A stretch of DNA of 64,000 nt from [Clostridium] colinum (lineage in GTDB: Bacteria > Bacillota > Clostridia > Lachnospirales > CAG-274), in the NCBI RefSeq assembly GCF_940677205.1, contig NZ_OW712331.1, positions 248,001-312,000 on the forward strand. The letters run 5' to 3'. The notes below the pieces were generated by a model. The model saw only the letters and a program-made list of their open reading frames with translations, had not been told where the DNA came from and did no database searches. This document shows positions 16,389 through 25,743 of this stretch, piece by piece. Both the position numbers and the translations under genes were made by a program. How positions within the stretch are numbered: the first letter of the stretch is position 1; each line of letters starts with the position of its first letter.

Positions 16389-17249
16389 ATTAACAAATAT
16401 ATTTTGATAGGTAATCCAGTTGACCATAGCATTTCTCCATTAATACATAATATATTTTTTAAAGATATGCAACAAGATAAAAATGAATATGATAAGGTGT
16501 TAGTTAAAAATTTAAATAACTGTGTTATAGATGAGTTTTTAAATAAAAAAATATTAGGACTAAATGTTACAACACCATATAAAAAAGATATAATGAAATA
16601 TTTATACAAAATAGATAAACAAGCTAAAATGATAGGTGCAGTAAATACTTTAAAATATACAGATAAAGGATATATAGGATATAACACAGATATAAATGGT
16701 ATGGAAGATACATTATTAGAAAATGATATACCCATTAAAGATAAAGAAGTATTGATAATAGGGGCAGGTGGTAGTGGATATACCGCTTGTTTTATGGCTT
16801 TAAAAAATAAAGCTAAAAAATTAGTAATAGCTAATAGAACTATTGAAAATAGTATAAAATTAAAAGAACATATATTAAAATATTATAAATATGCAAATAT
16901 AGAGATTGTTCCTTTACAACATATAGATAACTTACAAAATATTAATATAATAATAAATACAACAACTATTGGATTTGGAGAAAATATAGAAAAATCACCT
17001 TTAAAAGATAGTTTTTTTAAAATAAATAATATAGATTTTGTATTTGATATTATATATACTCCTTTTAGAACTAAACTTTTACAAATAGCAGAAAATAATT
17101 ATATTAAAAATGTAAATGGATTTAATATGTTGATATATCAAGCGTTAAAAGCACAAGAAATATGGCAAAATATAGTTATAGATATTACATATAAAATAAA
17201 TTTTAAAAATAAGATTTTATCGGAATATAAAAACATAATTATTGAATAA
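16389..17249 (+). CDS. aroE: Shikimate dehydrogenase AroE
   Basis: This enzyme reduces 3-dehydroshikimate with NADPH in the chorismate pathway. It shows the N-terminal substrate site GNPVDHSISP, the catalytic Lys in VTTPYKKDI, the Asp in NTDINGM and the Rossmann motif GAGGSG. No ATG or TTG gives a normal N-terminus. I place the start at ATT 16389, giving 286 residues: the SD gaggtg (16376-16381) stands 7 bases upstream, and the resulting N-terminus (NKYILIGNP) fits the family. A GTG at 16380 would overlap the SD itself. Function is certain; the start codon is inferred. Confidence 0.93.
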   Translation: MNKYILIGNPVDHSISPLIHNIFFKDMQQDKNEYDKVLVKNLNNCVIDEFLNKKILGLNVTTPYKKDIMKYLYKIDKQAKMIGAVNTLKYTDKGYIGYNTDINGMEDTLLENDIPIKDKEVLIIGAGGSGYTACFMALKNKAKKLVIANRTIENSIKLKEHILKYYKYANIEIVPLQHIDNLQNINIIINTTTIGFGENIEKSPLKDSFFKINNIDFVFDIIYTPFRTKLLQIAENNYIKNVNGFNMLIYQALKAQEIWQNIVIDITYKINFKNKILSEYKNIIIE

Positions 17250-17303
17250 AAATAAGTTAAATGTTATAATAAACAAAAAAGCTATTTATCAGGAGGATAG
17301 ATA

Positions 17304-18653
17304 ATGGGAAAATATTTTGGTACAGATGGTATTAGAGGTGTTGCCAATTTAGAACTTACACCAGAGCTTGCTTATAAGGTAGGTAGAGCTGGTGCATATG
17401 TTTTAAATAAAGAAAATAACCATAAGCCTACAATAATAGTAGGTATGGATACAAGAATATCTGGTGATATGTTAGAAGCAAGCCTTATATCTGGTATGTG
17501 TTCTGTTGGTGCTAAAGTTATATCTCTAGGTATTATACCAACTTCAGCTGTTGCTTATCTTGTAAAAAAATATAATGCAGATGCTGGTGTTATGATTAGC
17601 GCTAGTCATAATCCCTTTAAAGATAATGGTATAAAATTTTTTAATAATAAAGGATTTAAGCTTAGTGATAATATAGAAGAAGAAATAGAAAATTATATCG
17701 ATAATAACTATGATAAAATACCTTATGCAATAGGTGAAGATATAGGATATAAAGAAATAAAAGAAGAAGCTATAGAAGATTATGTTGACTTTTTAAAATC
17801 TGCTGTAGGTACAACTTTTGATGGAATAAGTGCTACAATAGACTGTGCTAATGGGGCTACATATCAAGTTGCACCAATTCTTTTTGAACAATTAAAAGTT
17901 AATACAAATGTTATTTTTAGAGAGCCTAATGGAACAAACATAAATGACAATTGTGGTTCAACACATATGGAAAAACTATGTGAAGAAGTTTTAGCTAATA
18001 AATCTAATATAGGTATAGCTTTTGATGGTGATGGAGATAGATGTCTTGTTGTAGATGAAAATGGAAGTATAGTAGATGGAGATGAAATAATGGCTATATG
18101 TGGAGCTTATCTTAAAGAAGAAGGTAAGCTTAAAGACAATACTATAGTTGCTACCATTATGAGTAATTTAGGTCTTTTTATAATGGGTGAAAAGAACGAT
18201 ATAAATATTTTAAAAACAAAAGTAGGGGACAGATATGTTTTAGAAGAAATGCTTTTAAAAGGTTTAAATTTTGGTGGAGAACAGTCTGGCCATATTATAT
18301 ATTTAGATTATAACACAACAGGTGATGGTATACTTACAGCTATTAAGCTTTTAGAGGTTATGAAAAAAACAGGAAAGTCATTGTCTGAGCTTAGAACAAT
18401 TATAAAAGTTTTACCTCAAGCATTAGTTAACGCTAAAGTAGATAACAAAAATAAATATAATTATCTTGAAAATGAAGAAATAAAACAGGCAATAGATAAA
18501 CTAGAAAAAATGTTTGATGGTAAAGGTCGTGTTTTAATTAGACCTTCTGGTACAGAGCCTTTAGTAAGAGTTATGATAGAAGGAGACGACCAAAAGGTAC
18601 TAGATGAAGAGGCAAAAAAATTAGCTAAGCTAATAGAAGAAAAATTAGGATAA
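17304..18653 (+). CDS. glmM: Phosphoglucosamine mutase GlmM
   Basis: The 449-residue enzyme interconverts glucosamine-6-phosphate and glucosamine-1-phosphate for UDP-GlcNAc and peptidoglycan synthesis. Motifs in order are FGTDGIRGVAN at the N-terminus, the phosphoserine loop SASHNPFKDNGIKFF with catalytic Ser near residue 101, the metal loop DGDGDRC, the sugar loop GGEQSGH and the phosphate-binding RPSGTEPLVRVMIEG. SD caggagg. It is followed directly by a strong bidirectional terminator. Its precursor pathway partner glmS is not in the window. Confidence 0.96.
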   Translation: MGKYFGTDGIRGVANLELTPELAYKVGRAGAYVLNKENNHKPTIIVGMDTRISGDMLEASLISGMCSVGAKVISLGIIPTSAVAYLVKKYNADAGVMISASHNPFKDNGIKFFNNKGFKLSDNIEEEIENYIDNNYDKIPYAIGEDIGYKEIKEEAIEDYVDFLKSAVGTTFDGISATIDCANGATYQVAPILFEQLKVNTNVIFREPNGTNINDNCGSTHMEKLCEEVLANKSNIGIAFDGDGDRCLVVDENGSIVDGDEIMAICGAYLKEEGKLKDNTIVATIMSNLGLFIMGEKNDINILKTKVGDRYVLEEMLLKGLNFGGEQSGHIIYLDYNTTGDGILTAIKLLEVMKKTGKSLSELRTIIKVLPQALVNAKVDNKNKYNYLENEEIKQAIDKLEKMFDGKGRVLIRPSGTEPLVRVMIEGDDQKVLDEEAKKLAKLIEEKLG

Positions 18654-18660
18654 TACATTA

Positions 18661-18695
18661 AAAAAGTTCGTTTTAAAAAATAAAACGAACTTTTT
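18661..18695. terminator. Bidirectional terminator between glmM and the fab/acc operon tail
   Basis: A perfect 15-bp stem (AAAAAGTTCGTTTTA at 18661-18675 with its complement at 18681-18695) has a five-A loop and poly-A/poly-T flanks. It can terminate both glmM from the left and the long minus-strand operon from the right. Confidence 0.9.
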
Positions 18696-18698
18696 GTA

Positions 18699-18968
18699 TT
18701 AATACAAAAAAGGTAACATATCTTTAAAGCTATCTACTAGACTATTAAAAAATATTTTTAAAGATAAAAATACACTACCAATAGATATACCAGTTAAGAT
18801 TAAAGAAAGTATTATTACTATAATAGCAATTTTTAAAGAAGCATCTAATATACCATTTTTTACACCATATCTTATAATTTCACCTTGTTCTTTATATTTA
18901 CAAGTACAATTTTTACAGTTACCATTACATACAGGTAAGTTACCATTTGTTTGATTTGTATTTTCCAT
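18699..18968 (-). CDS. Small Cys-rich single- or two-pass membrane protein
   Basis: The 89-residue protein of unknown family has an N-terminal soluble part with a tight Cys cluster (CNGNCKNCTC, four Cys within 10 residues, about 14-23) that could bind a metal or Fe-S cluster. A basic segment follows, then one long hydrophobic helix or helical hairpin (about 45-75). It is the last gene of the minus-strand run, 33 bases after the nicotinamidase-like gene, and ends at the terminator. The layout faintly recalls RseC-type proteins, but I cannot support that name. Confidence 0.65.
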   Translation of the reverse strand: MENTNQTNGNLPVCNGNCKNCTCKYKEQGEIIRYGVKNGILDASLKIAIIVIILSLILTGISIGSVFLSLKIFFNSLVDSFKDMLPFLY

Positions 18969-19001
18969 ATTTATCTCTTCTATTTATATATTGTAAAAAT
19001 T

Positions 19002-19550
19002 TTAAATAACTTCAAAACCAAGTATATTTTTCATATAATCTATGGCAAATTTATGACCCTCTAAATTAAAAGAAGCACAAGCATTACTATTTACTTTAAA
19101 GTTAATTTTTTTCCCACTATTAACACAAGCATTATAAAGTGATATAGCCGTTTGTAAAACACATATATCTGTAACAACACCACAAATTTCTATATTTTTA
19201 TAGTTGTTTATTATATTATTTATATCGTTAATTGTAGGACAATAGCCTTTTTTTTCTAAAGTTTTACAATTTTTATATGATAAAATATTTTTTGTTTTGC
19301 CAAAAGGCTCATATCCTTTAGTACTTTTTTCACAATGTATATTAAAGCTTTTACTCTCTGGGTGTATATTCCATTCTTGGCTAATATGAGAATCTAATGT
19401 AAATATGATATCATCATTATTTTTAATATATATATTAGACAAATTATATATATTATTTTCTATATTTTGAGCTTGAACCCCTGCCGTTAAAAGTCCATCA
19501 TCTGCAACAAAATCATATTGATAATCTACAATAATTAGTAGATTTTTCAT
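19002..19550 (-). CDS. Isochorismatase-family hydrolase, probably nicotinamidase
   Basis: The 182-residue cysteine hydrolase shows the three family signatures. Asp9 is in VDYQYDF, a Lys lies in the HCEKSTKGYEPF segment, and the nucleophile Cys130 is in the GVVTDICVLQTA motif with its cis-peptide Val-Thr. The DSHISQEW...HP segment resembles the metal-binding loop of PncA nicotinamidases, which convert nicotinamide to nicotinate for NAD salvage. Other isochorismatase-like amidases remain possible. It starts 30 bases after accA on the same strand and may be co-transcribed with the fatty-acid operon. Confidence 0.8.
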   Translation of the reverse strand: MKNLLIIVDYQYDFVADDGLLTAGVQAQNIENNIYNLSNIYIKNNDDIIFTLDSHISQEWNIHPESKSFNIHCEKSTKGYEPFGKTKNILSYKNCKTLEKKGYCPTINDINNIINNYKNIEICGVVTDICVLQTAISLYNACVNSGKKINFKVNSNACASFNLEGHKFAIDYMKNILGFEVI

Positions 19551-19580
19551 AAAACCACCTCAATATAATTTATTTTTTAA

Positions 19581-20381
19581 TTAAAATTCTTCAAATTCCC
19601 CAAACTTTCTAAAACGATTATATCTATCTTCTAAAAGTTTAATTTTATTTATATTTAAAAGGTTATTTACCTCTTTTATAAGTGATTCTTTTAAAATATG
19701 TGCCGTATACATAAAGTCCATTTCAACGCCACCATCTACCTCTGGTATAACTTTTTCTATAATACCAAGAGATAAAAGGTCTTTAGCCGTTATTTTCATA
19801 AGCTCTGCAGCATCTGGTGCTTTTGTTGCATCTTTCCATAAAATGCTAGCAAATCCTTCTGGCGATAGGATAGAATAAACAGAATTTTCAAGCATCCAAA
19901 CTTTATCCGCAACACCAAGAGCTAAAGCACCACCGCTACCACCTTCACCTATAACAATAGCAATAATAGGAACTTTTAAATTAGCCATTTCAAAAAGATT
20001 TCTAGCTATTGCTTCACCTTGACCACGCTCTTCGGCACCTATGCCACAATATGCACCAGAGGTATTAATAAAAGTGATAATAGGGCGATTAAATTTTTCT
20101 GCTTGTTTCATAAGCCTTAAAGCTTTTCTATATCCTTCTGGGTGTGGTGAGCCAAAATTACGTTCTATATTTTCTTCTATTGTAGACCCTTTTTGTATAC
20201 CAACAACAGTAACTGGTTGATGGTCTAAAAGAGCTATACCACCTATAACGGCCTTATCATCTTTATATGCTCTATCACCGTGTAGCTCTATAAAGTTTGT
20301 AAATATATAGTCTATATATTCTTTAGCATTTGGTCTAGTTACTCTTCTTGCTAACTTTACTGTTTCAAAAGCAGTTGACAT
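19581..20381 (-). CDS. accA: Acetyl-CoA carboxylase carboxyltransferase alpha subunit AccA
   Basis: The 266-residue alpha subunit, with AccD, transfers the carboxyl group from carboxybiotin to acetyl-CoA, forming malonyl-CoA. Diagnostic stretches include [49 protein letters not shown] and [17 protein letters not shown]. It is shorter than proteobacterial AccA (about 320), as is usual in clostridia. It is the last recognisable biosynthetic gene of the operon, 24 bases after accD. Confidence 0.96.
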   Translation of the reverse strand: MSTAFETVKLARRVTRPNAKEYIDYIFTNFIELHGDRAYKDDKAVIGGIALLDHQPVTVVGIQKGSTIEENIERNFGSPHPEGYRKALRLMKQAEKFNRPIITFINTSGAYCGIGAEERGQGEAIARNLFEMANLKVPIIAIVIGEGGSGGALALGVADKVWMLENSVYSILSPEGFASILWKDATKAPDAAELMKITAKDLLSLGIIEKVIPEVDGGVEMDFMYTAHILKESLIKEVNNLLNINKIKLLEDRYNRFRKFGEFEEF

Positions 20382-20404
20382 TTTAGCCCCTCCTTATAAT
20401 AAAT

Positions 20405-21259
20405 TTATTTTTTGTGTATTTTTAGTATAGTAGATAAAGTCTTTTTAAGATTTTGTCTTTCTACTATTGCATCTACAAATCCGTGTTCTAACAAAAATTC
20501 TGCTCTTTGAAATCCTTCTGGTAATTTTTGTTTTATAGTTTGCTCTATAACTCGAGGGCCGGCAAATCCTATAAGAGTGTTAGGTTCTGCAAGTATGATG
20601 TCTCCAAGCATAGCAAAACTAGCCGTAACACCACCTGTTGTAGGGTCTGTTAAAACTGTTACGTATAAAAGTCCTGCCTCAGAGTGTTTAGAGGCGGCAC
20701 AACTAACTTTTGCCATTTGCATTAAAGATACTATACCTTCTTGCATTCTAGCTCCACCAGAGGCCGTAAATATTATTATAGGTAATTTATTTTCTGTTGC
20801 ATATTCAAAGGCTCTTGTTATTTTTTCACCTACAACAGACCCCATACTACCCATTATAAAGTTAGCATCCATTACACATAAAACACAGTCTTTACCATAT
20901 ATTTGGCATTTTCCAGTAACAACTGCATCATTTAGCCCAGTTTTTTCTTTTAAATCTTCTATTTTTTCGTTATAGTTTGGATAATTTAGAGGATTTTTAG
21001 CTTTCATATCTTTATCAAATTCTACAAATATATTTTTATCTGCAATAGTTTTTATTCTATCTCTAGCCGATAACCTAAAATAAAAGTTACATTCTGGACA
21101 AATATTATATATCCCAATTTCTTTATGGTATATAGTAGTACCACAACCACTGCATTTTACACATAATCCTGTTGGTACCTCTGGTTTAGTAAAAAGCTTT
21201 TGTTTATTTGTTTTTTTATTTAAATTATTAGGACTTTTTTTATTTTTAAATAAATCCAT
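20405..21259 (-). CDS. accD: Acetyl-CoA carboxylase carboxyltransferase beta subunit AccD
   Basis: The 284-residue beta subunit has the N-terminal zinc ribbon CVKCSGCG...CPECNFYF (four Cys, about residues 33-58) that binds RNA and DNA in homologues. The crotonase-fold core includes [37 protein letters not shown] and [12 protein letters not shown]. It forms the alpha2beta2 carboxyltransferase with AccA. The N-terminal 25 residues are Lys/Asn-rich, a short extension before the ribbon. It lies 20 bases from accC and 24 from accA, consistent with one transcript. Confidence 0.96.
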   Translation of the reverse strand: MDLFKNKKSPNNLNKKTNKQKLFTKPEVPTGLCVKCSGCGTTIYHKEIGIYNICPECNFYFRLSARDRIKTIADKNIFVEFDKDMKAKNPLNYPNYNEKIEDLKEKTGLNDAVVTGKCQIYGKDCVLCVMDANFIMGSMGSVVGEKITRAFEYATENKLPIIIFTASGGARMQEGIVSLMQMAKVSCAASKHSEAGLLYVTVLTDPTTGGVTASFAMLGDIILAEPNTLIGFAGPRVIEQTIKQKLPEGFQRAEFLLEHGFVDAIVERQNLKKTLSTILKIHKK

Positions 21260-21279
21260 TTACATCTCCCTTTCAAAAG

Positions 21280-22626
21280 CTATTTTAAAATTTTATTAGC
21301 TATAAATGAAGTATCAAAATTACCTTTTAAATAATCTTCATTGTCTAAAAGCTCCATATGAAAATCTATGTTAGTTTTAATACCTTCTATAACAAATTCG
21401 TTTAAAGCTCTTTTCATTTTTTGTATAGCTTCTTCTCTTGTTTTGCCTTTTGTTATAACTTTAGCTATCATAGAATCATAAAAAGTAGGTATAGTGTATC
21501 CTGCATATACCGCAGAATCAACCCTAAGCCCATTACAACCACTAGGTAAGAAAAGGTAATCTATTTTACCAGGAGAAGGTGCAAAATTATTATAAGGGTC
21601 TTCTGCATTTATCCTACATTCTATACTATGTCCATTAAAAGTTACATTATCTTGAGTATATTTAAGTTTTTTACCATAAGCTATTCTTATTTGTTCTTTT
21701 ACTATATCTATATCTGTTATCATTTCAGTAACAGGGTGTTCTACTTGTATACGTGTGTTCATTTCCATAAAATAAAATTTATTATCTTTTCCATATAAAA
21801 ATTCTATTGTACCAGCATTTTTATAGTTAGAGGCTTTAACGGCACGTAAAGCAGCTTCGCCCATAGCTTTTCTTGTTTTTTCATCAAGGGCTACAGATGG
21901 AGCTTCTTCTAATACTTTTTGGTTTCTTCTTTGTAAAGAGCAATCACGTTCACCTAAATGGATAGCATTACCGTGTTCGTCGGCTAATACTTGTATTTCT
22001 ATATGTCTAGCATTTTCTATTACTTTTTCCATATAGATACTATCATCACCAAAAGCAACTTTTGCCTCACTTTTTGCTGAGTTGTAAGCTTCTTCTAAAT
22101 CTTTTTCTTCTCTAACAATTCTTATACCACGGCCACCACCACCGGCAGAGGCTTTTATCATAACAGGATAGCCAAAATCTTTAGCAAGAGCTTTAGCTTT
22201 TTCAAAATCTTCTACGATACCATCACTACCTGGAGTAACAGGTACACCGGCTTCTATCATTAATTTTCTAGCGTTAGCTTTATTTCCCATAAGGTCAATA
22301 GTTTTAGCATCTGGACCTATAAATTTAATGTTACATTCTTTACACATATCGGCAAATTTTGAATTTTCAGATAAAAATCCAAATCCAGGGTGTATAGCAT
22401 TAGCACCAGTAAGACAAGCAGCACTAATAATATTATTCATATTAAGGTAGCTAGTAGCACTTTTGTTGCCACCTATACAAATTGCTTCATCAGCTAGTTG
22501 AGTATGTAAAGCATTTTTATCTGCCTCAGAATATACGGCAACAGTAGATATACCAAGCTCTCTACAAGCTTTAATGATTCTAACGGCTATTTCTCCACGA
22601 TTTGCTATTAATATTTTATTAAACAT
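21280..22626 (-). CDS. accC: Biotin carboxylase AccC
   Basis: The 448-residue ATP-grasp enzyme carboxylates the biotin on AccB. It has an N-terminal [16 protein letters not shown], the glycine-rich ATP loop ([12 protein letters not shown]), the [15 protein letters not shown] and [15 protein letters not shown] catalytic segments, and [16 protein letters not shown]. The start is the ATG at 22626, eight bases after a gaggtga SD; an upstream in-frame start (22644) would reach back over the fabZ stop and is not needed. Length fits the family exactly. Confidence 0.96.
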   Translation of the reverse strand: MFNKILIANRGEIAVRIIKACRELGISTVAVYSEADKNALHTQLADEAICIGGNKSATSYLNMNNIISAACLTGANAIHPGFGFLSENSKFADMCKECNIKFIGPDAKTIDLMGNKANARKLMIEAGVPVTPGSDGIVEDFEKAKALAKDFGYPVMIKASAGGGGRGIRIVREEKDLEEAYNSAKSEAKVAFGDDSIYMEKVIENARHIEIQVLADEHGNAIHLGERDCSLQRRNQKVLEEAPSVALDEKTRKAMGEAALRAVKASNYKNAGTIEFLYGKDNKFYFMEMNTRIQVEHPVTEMITDIDIVKEQIRIAYGKKLKYTQDNVTFNGHSIECRINAEDPYNNFAPSPGKIDYLFLPSGCNGLRVDSAVYAGYTIPTFYDSMIAKVITKGKTREEAIQKMKRALNEFVIEGIKTNIDFHMELLDNEDYLKGNFDTSFIANKILK

Positions 22627-22636
22627 AAATTCACCT

Positions 22637-23056
22637 CTATCCAATCATAAAAGTAAACTCTGCTTCGGCTACTTTTTTATCACCAACATATGCAATGCCT
22701 TTGCCAATACCGGCAACTTTTTTTAGCTTTAAAAGCTCAACCTCTAGCCTTAAAGTATCTCCAGGCACTACTTTATCTCTAAATTTTGCATTATTTATAG
22801 CGCCAAAGTATGCAATTTTACCTTTATATTCGTCCATAGATAAAATAGCACAAGCACCGGCTTGAGCCATAGCTTCTATTATTAATACCCCAGGCATAAC
22901 AGGTTCAACAGGAAAATGACCTTGAAAAAACTGTTCATTCATTGTTACATTTTTTATAGCTACTATTTTTTTACCTTCTTCTATTTCAACTACTTTATCT
23001 ATTAAAAGAAAAGGGTATCTATGAGGTATAATTTCCATTATTTCTTTAATATTCAT
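22637..23056 (-). CDS. fabZ: 3-hydroxyacyl-ACP dehydratase FabZ
   Basis: The 139-residue hot-dog-fold dehydratase has its catalytic His in [13 protein letters not shown] and the catalytic Glu in [19 protein letters not shown]. It removes water from 3-hydroxyacyl-ACP in fatty-acid elongation. An SD (aaggagat) precedes the ATG. Unlike its neighbours it is separated from the upstream accB by about 220 bases holding two hairpins, so its expression may be modulated separately within the operon. No FabA- or FabM-type isomerase is seen in the window. Confidence 0.95.
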   Translation of the reverse strand: MNIKEIMEIIPHRYPFLLIDKVVEIEEGKKIVAIKNVTMNEQFFQGHFPVEPVMPGVLIIEAMAQAGACAILSMDEYKGKIAYFGAINNAKFRDKVVPGDTLRLEVELLKLKKVAGIGKGIAYVGDKKVAEAEFTFMIG

Positions 23057-23108
23057 AATAATCTCCTTATATATTAATAAAATTTAAAAATATTTTTTGA
23101 GTTACAAA

Positions 23109-23183
23109 TTTTACCATATAAATATTGTTATGGTAAAAAGGTAGGTTTAAAAAAAGACTAAATCTTTGTTAAAACCTACCTTT
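23109..23183 (-). promoter_or_regulatory. Twin hairpins between accB and fabZ
   Basis: Two adjacent inverted repeats lie in this 221-base gap. TTTTACCATA/TATGGTAAAA (23109-23118 and 23129-23138) is one. AAAGGTAGGTTTAA/TTAAAACCTACCTTT (23137-23150 and 23169-23183), with an internal AAAGAC-ATCTTT pairing, is the other. In the minus-strand transcript they precede fabZ and share the bases around 23137-23138, so they may be alternatives. They could act as an attenuator or a processing site. Confidence 0.5.
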
Positions 23184-23277
23184 ATATATACAAATTAAAG
23201 TTTAGTATATTATTTAAATAACTTTTATTATTTTAGTTATATTTAAATTTTTAGTATATTTATATTAAGACTAATAA

Positions 23278-23757
23278 TTATACTATTCTAAATAAAGGTT
23301 GGTTATATTCAACCATAGCTTCATTTTCAACCATTATTTCAACTATTTCACCATCATATTGACTTTTTATCTCGTTCATAACTTTCATAGCCTCAATAAT
23401 ACATAAAACATCACCTTTTTTTACCTTGTCGCCAACTTTTACATAGGCAGGTTTAGTAGGGGAGCTACTAGAATAAAATGTACCTACAATAGGGCTAGTT
23501 ATAACATTACCTTCTTTTATTTCTTGTTTTGCCTCTGGTATAATTGTTATAGGTTCAGAGATATTTTCTGCAATATTATTTATAGTAGGTAATTGAGTAT
23601 TATTAGGTTGTTCGCTAATATTTATATTTTGTGTAGTAGGTTGACTATTATATTTGTTCATTCTAAGGTAAAAACCTTCATTTAGCTTAAGCTCAAAGTC
23701 CATAAGGTTAGAATTGTCTAGACTTTGCATAAGATCTTTAATTTTTTCAAAATCCAT
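23278..23757 (-). CDS. accB: Biotin carboxyl carrier protein AccB
   Basis: The 159-residue BCCP has a variable Asn/Gln/Pro-rich linker (about 35-85) and a C-terminal biotinyl domain containing the invariant EAMKVMNE, with biotinylated Lys125, and the BCCP thumb-like region SPIVGTFYSSSSPTKPAYVKVGD. The start is ATG 23757, with SD gggagga lying within the overlapping end of fabF; the longer frame from 23775 would begin inside the SD. It carries CO2 between AccC and the AccAD carboxyltransferase. Confidence 0.95.
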   Translation of the reverse strand: MDFEKIKDLMQSLDNSNLMDFELKLNEGFYLRMNKYNSQPTTQNINISEQPNNTQLPTINNIAENISEPITIIPEAKQEIKEGNVITSPIVGTFYSSSSPTKPAYVKVGDKVKKGDVLCIIEAMKVMNEIKSQYDGEIVEIMVENEAMVEYNQPLFRIV

Positions 23758-23762
23758 TTTAA

Positions 23763-25001
23763 TTAGTCCTCCCATTTTTTAAGACATAACACGGCATTAT
23801 GTCCACCAAATCCAAGTGTATTAGATAAAGCATATTTCATCTCACGAGCTTTACCAACATTTGGTGTATAGTCTAAATCACACTCTTCATCTTTAACTTT
23901 ATAGCCTATTGTTGGAGGTACAAAGTTATTTTCTAATGCTAATATAGATGCTATTGCCTCAACAGCACCAGTTGCACCTAAAAGATGACCAGTCATAGAT
24001 TTTGTAGAGCTAATAGAAACATTGTAGGCGTTTTCTTTAAGCGCTGTTTTTATAGCTTTTGTTTCGCCCACATCATTTGCAGGAGTGCTAGTTCCGTGAG
24101 CATTTATGTATGTAATATCGTTAGGGTTTACATTGCCTTCTTCCATAGCTTTAATCATAGCACGAGCAGCACCATCACCATCTTCACAAGGAGCAGTCAT
24201 ATGATAAGCATCACAAGTAGCACCGTATCCAACAATTTCTGCTAATATTTTAGCACCACGAGCTTTAGCATGTTCTAATTCTTCTAAAACAAGAACACCA
24301 GCACCTTCGCCCATAACAAAGCCATTTCTTTCTTTATCAAAAGGTATAGAAGCTCTGTCCACATCTTCTGAAGTAGATAATGCTTTTAATGCCGCAAATC
24401 CACCAATACCAGCTTTTGTAATTGTACTTTCTGTACCACCGGCAAGAATAACATCTTCATAGCCAAATTTTATATTTCTATAAGCCATACCAATACAACT
24501 TGTACTAGTAGCACAAGCAGTTACAACTGTTTCGCAAGAGCTTTTAGCACCAAAACGTATAGCTACGTGGCCAGATGCTATATTTGATATAACACTTGGG
24601 ATAAATAAAGGAGCAAGTCTTGAAGGACCTTTGTCTACCATTTTTATCATTTGGTCTTCAATCATACCAATACCGCCCATACCAGAGCCTATTATTGTAC
24701 CAAATCTATAAGGGTCTATTTTATCTAAATCAAGTCCACTATTATCCACTGCCTCTTGAGCTGCATATAAAGCATATATACTAAATTGTTCTAATCTTCT
24801 TATTTCTTTTTTATCTAAAACTTTTTCAGGCTCAAAATTTTTAAGTTCTGCAGCAATTTTTACTTTAGAATCTGATGTATCAAAATGAGTTATAGGAGCT
24901 ATACCGTGTTTTCCGTTTTTTATACTCTCCCAAAATTCATTTACATTGTTACCAACAGGAGTTACTACGCCCATACCTGTTACAACTACTCTTCTTTCCA
25001 T
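23763..25001 (-). CDS. fabF: Beta-ketoacyl-ACP synthase II FabF
   Basis: The 412-residue condensing enzyme has the KAS II Cys-His-His triad: Cys in VTACATSTSCIG, His in INAHGTSTPANDVGE and His in KSMTGHLLGATGAVEA. The N-terminus RRVVVTGMGVVTPVGNN and the C-terminal NTLGFGGHNAVLCL are typical. It elongates acyl-ACP with malonyl-ACP. The stop lies 6 bases short of the accB start, and fabG ends 10 bases upstream, so the genes are tightly packed. No FabB paralogue is in this window. Confidence 0.96.
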   Translation of the reverse strand: MERRVVVTGMGVVTPVGNNVNEFWESIKNGKHGIAPITHFDTSDSKVKIAAELKNFEPEKVLDKKEIRRLEQFSIYALYAAQEAVDNSGLDLDKIDPYRFGTIIGSGMGGIGMIEDQMIKMVDKGPSRLAPLFIPSVISNIASGHVAIRFGAKSSCETVVTACATSTSCIGMAYRNIKFGYEDVILAGGTESTITKAGIGGFAALKALSTSEDVDRASIPFDKERNGFVMGEGAGVLVLEELEHAKARGAKILAEIVGYGATCDAYHMTAPCEDGDGAARAMIKAMEEGNVNPNDITYINAHGTSTPANDVGETKAIKTALKENAYNVSISSTKSMTGHLLGATGAVEAIASILALENNFVPPTIGYKVKDEECDLDYTPNVGKAREMKYALSNTLGFGGHNAVLCLKKWED

Positions 25002-25011
25002 ATTAACCTCC

Positions 25012-25743
25012 TTAGGCCATTACCATACCGCCATCTACGGTAACTACTTGACCTGTTATATATTTATTTTTAGCTAAAAATATTGCCGTACTAGCTATTT
25101 CATCTGTTGTACCAAATCTTTTTAAAGGTATTGTGTTAAGTACATTTTCTTTTATAGTATCAGATAAAACATCTGTCATATCTGTTGTTATAAACCCAGG
25201 AGCAATAGCATTACAAGTGATACCACGAGATGCAAGCTCTCTAGCAGTAGAGAAAGTCATACCTATCATACCTGCTTTACTAGCAGAATAATTTACTTGA
25301 CCAATATTACCAGTAAGCCCTACAACACTACTCATATTTATAATAGTTCCACTTTTTTGCTTAAGCATTATTTTGCTAGTGTGTTTTATCATATTAAAAG
25401 CACCTTTAAGGTTTGTGTTTATAACTGTATCAAAATCTTCTTCAGACATTTTTAAAAGAAGATTATCTTTAGTAATACCTGCATTATTTACTAAAACATC
25501 AATAGTTTTAAACTCTTCTACAGCTTTATCTACTAATTGTTTTGCTTGTTCAAAATTGCCTATATCGGCTTGAACAGTTAAGCATTTTACACCTAAGCTT
25601 TCTATTTCTTTAACTACTTCTTCTGGATTTGTGCTTCTATAGTTTAAAACTATATTTGCTCCTTCTTTAGCAAAAGCTATTGCTATTGCTTTTCCGATAC
25701 CTTTAGCACCACCTGTAACAATTACTGTTTTTTCTTTTAACAT
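25012..25743 (-). CDS. fabG: 3-oxoacyl-ACP reductase FabG
   Basis: The 243-residue short-chain dehydrogenase/reductase has the NADPH motif TGGAKGIGKAIA, the NNAG motif (VLVNNAGITKDN) and the catalytic Ser-Tyr-Lys set (SSVVGLTGNIGQVNYSASKAG). The C-terminal ending ITGQVVTVDGGMVMA is characteristic of FabG. Its start codon overlaps the fabD stop by one base, indicating coupled translation. It performs the first reduction step of each elongation cycle. Confidence 0.95.
   Translation of the reverse strand: MLKEKTVIVTGGAKGIGKAIAIAFAKEGANIVLNYRSTNPEEVVKEIESLGVKCLTVQADIGNFEQAKQLVDKAVEEFKTIDVLVNNAGITKDNLLLKMSEEDFDTVINTNLKGAFNMIKHTSKIMLKQKSGTIINMSSVVGLTGNIGQVNYSASKAGMIGMTFSTARELASRGITCNAIAPGFITTDMTDVLSDTIKENVLNTIPLKRFGTTDEIASTAIFLAKNKYITGQVVTVDGGMVMA

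Noticed and set aside
20577-20975. 132-codon plus-strand frame within accD
   Set aside because: It is antisense to a certain gene, lacks an SD and has the low-complexity look of a shadow frame.
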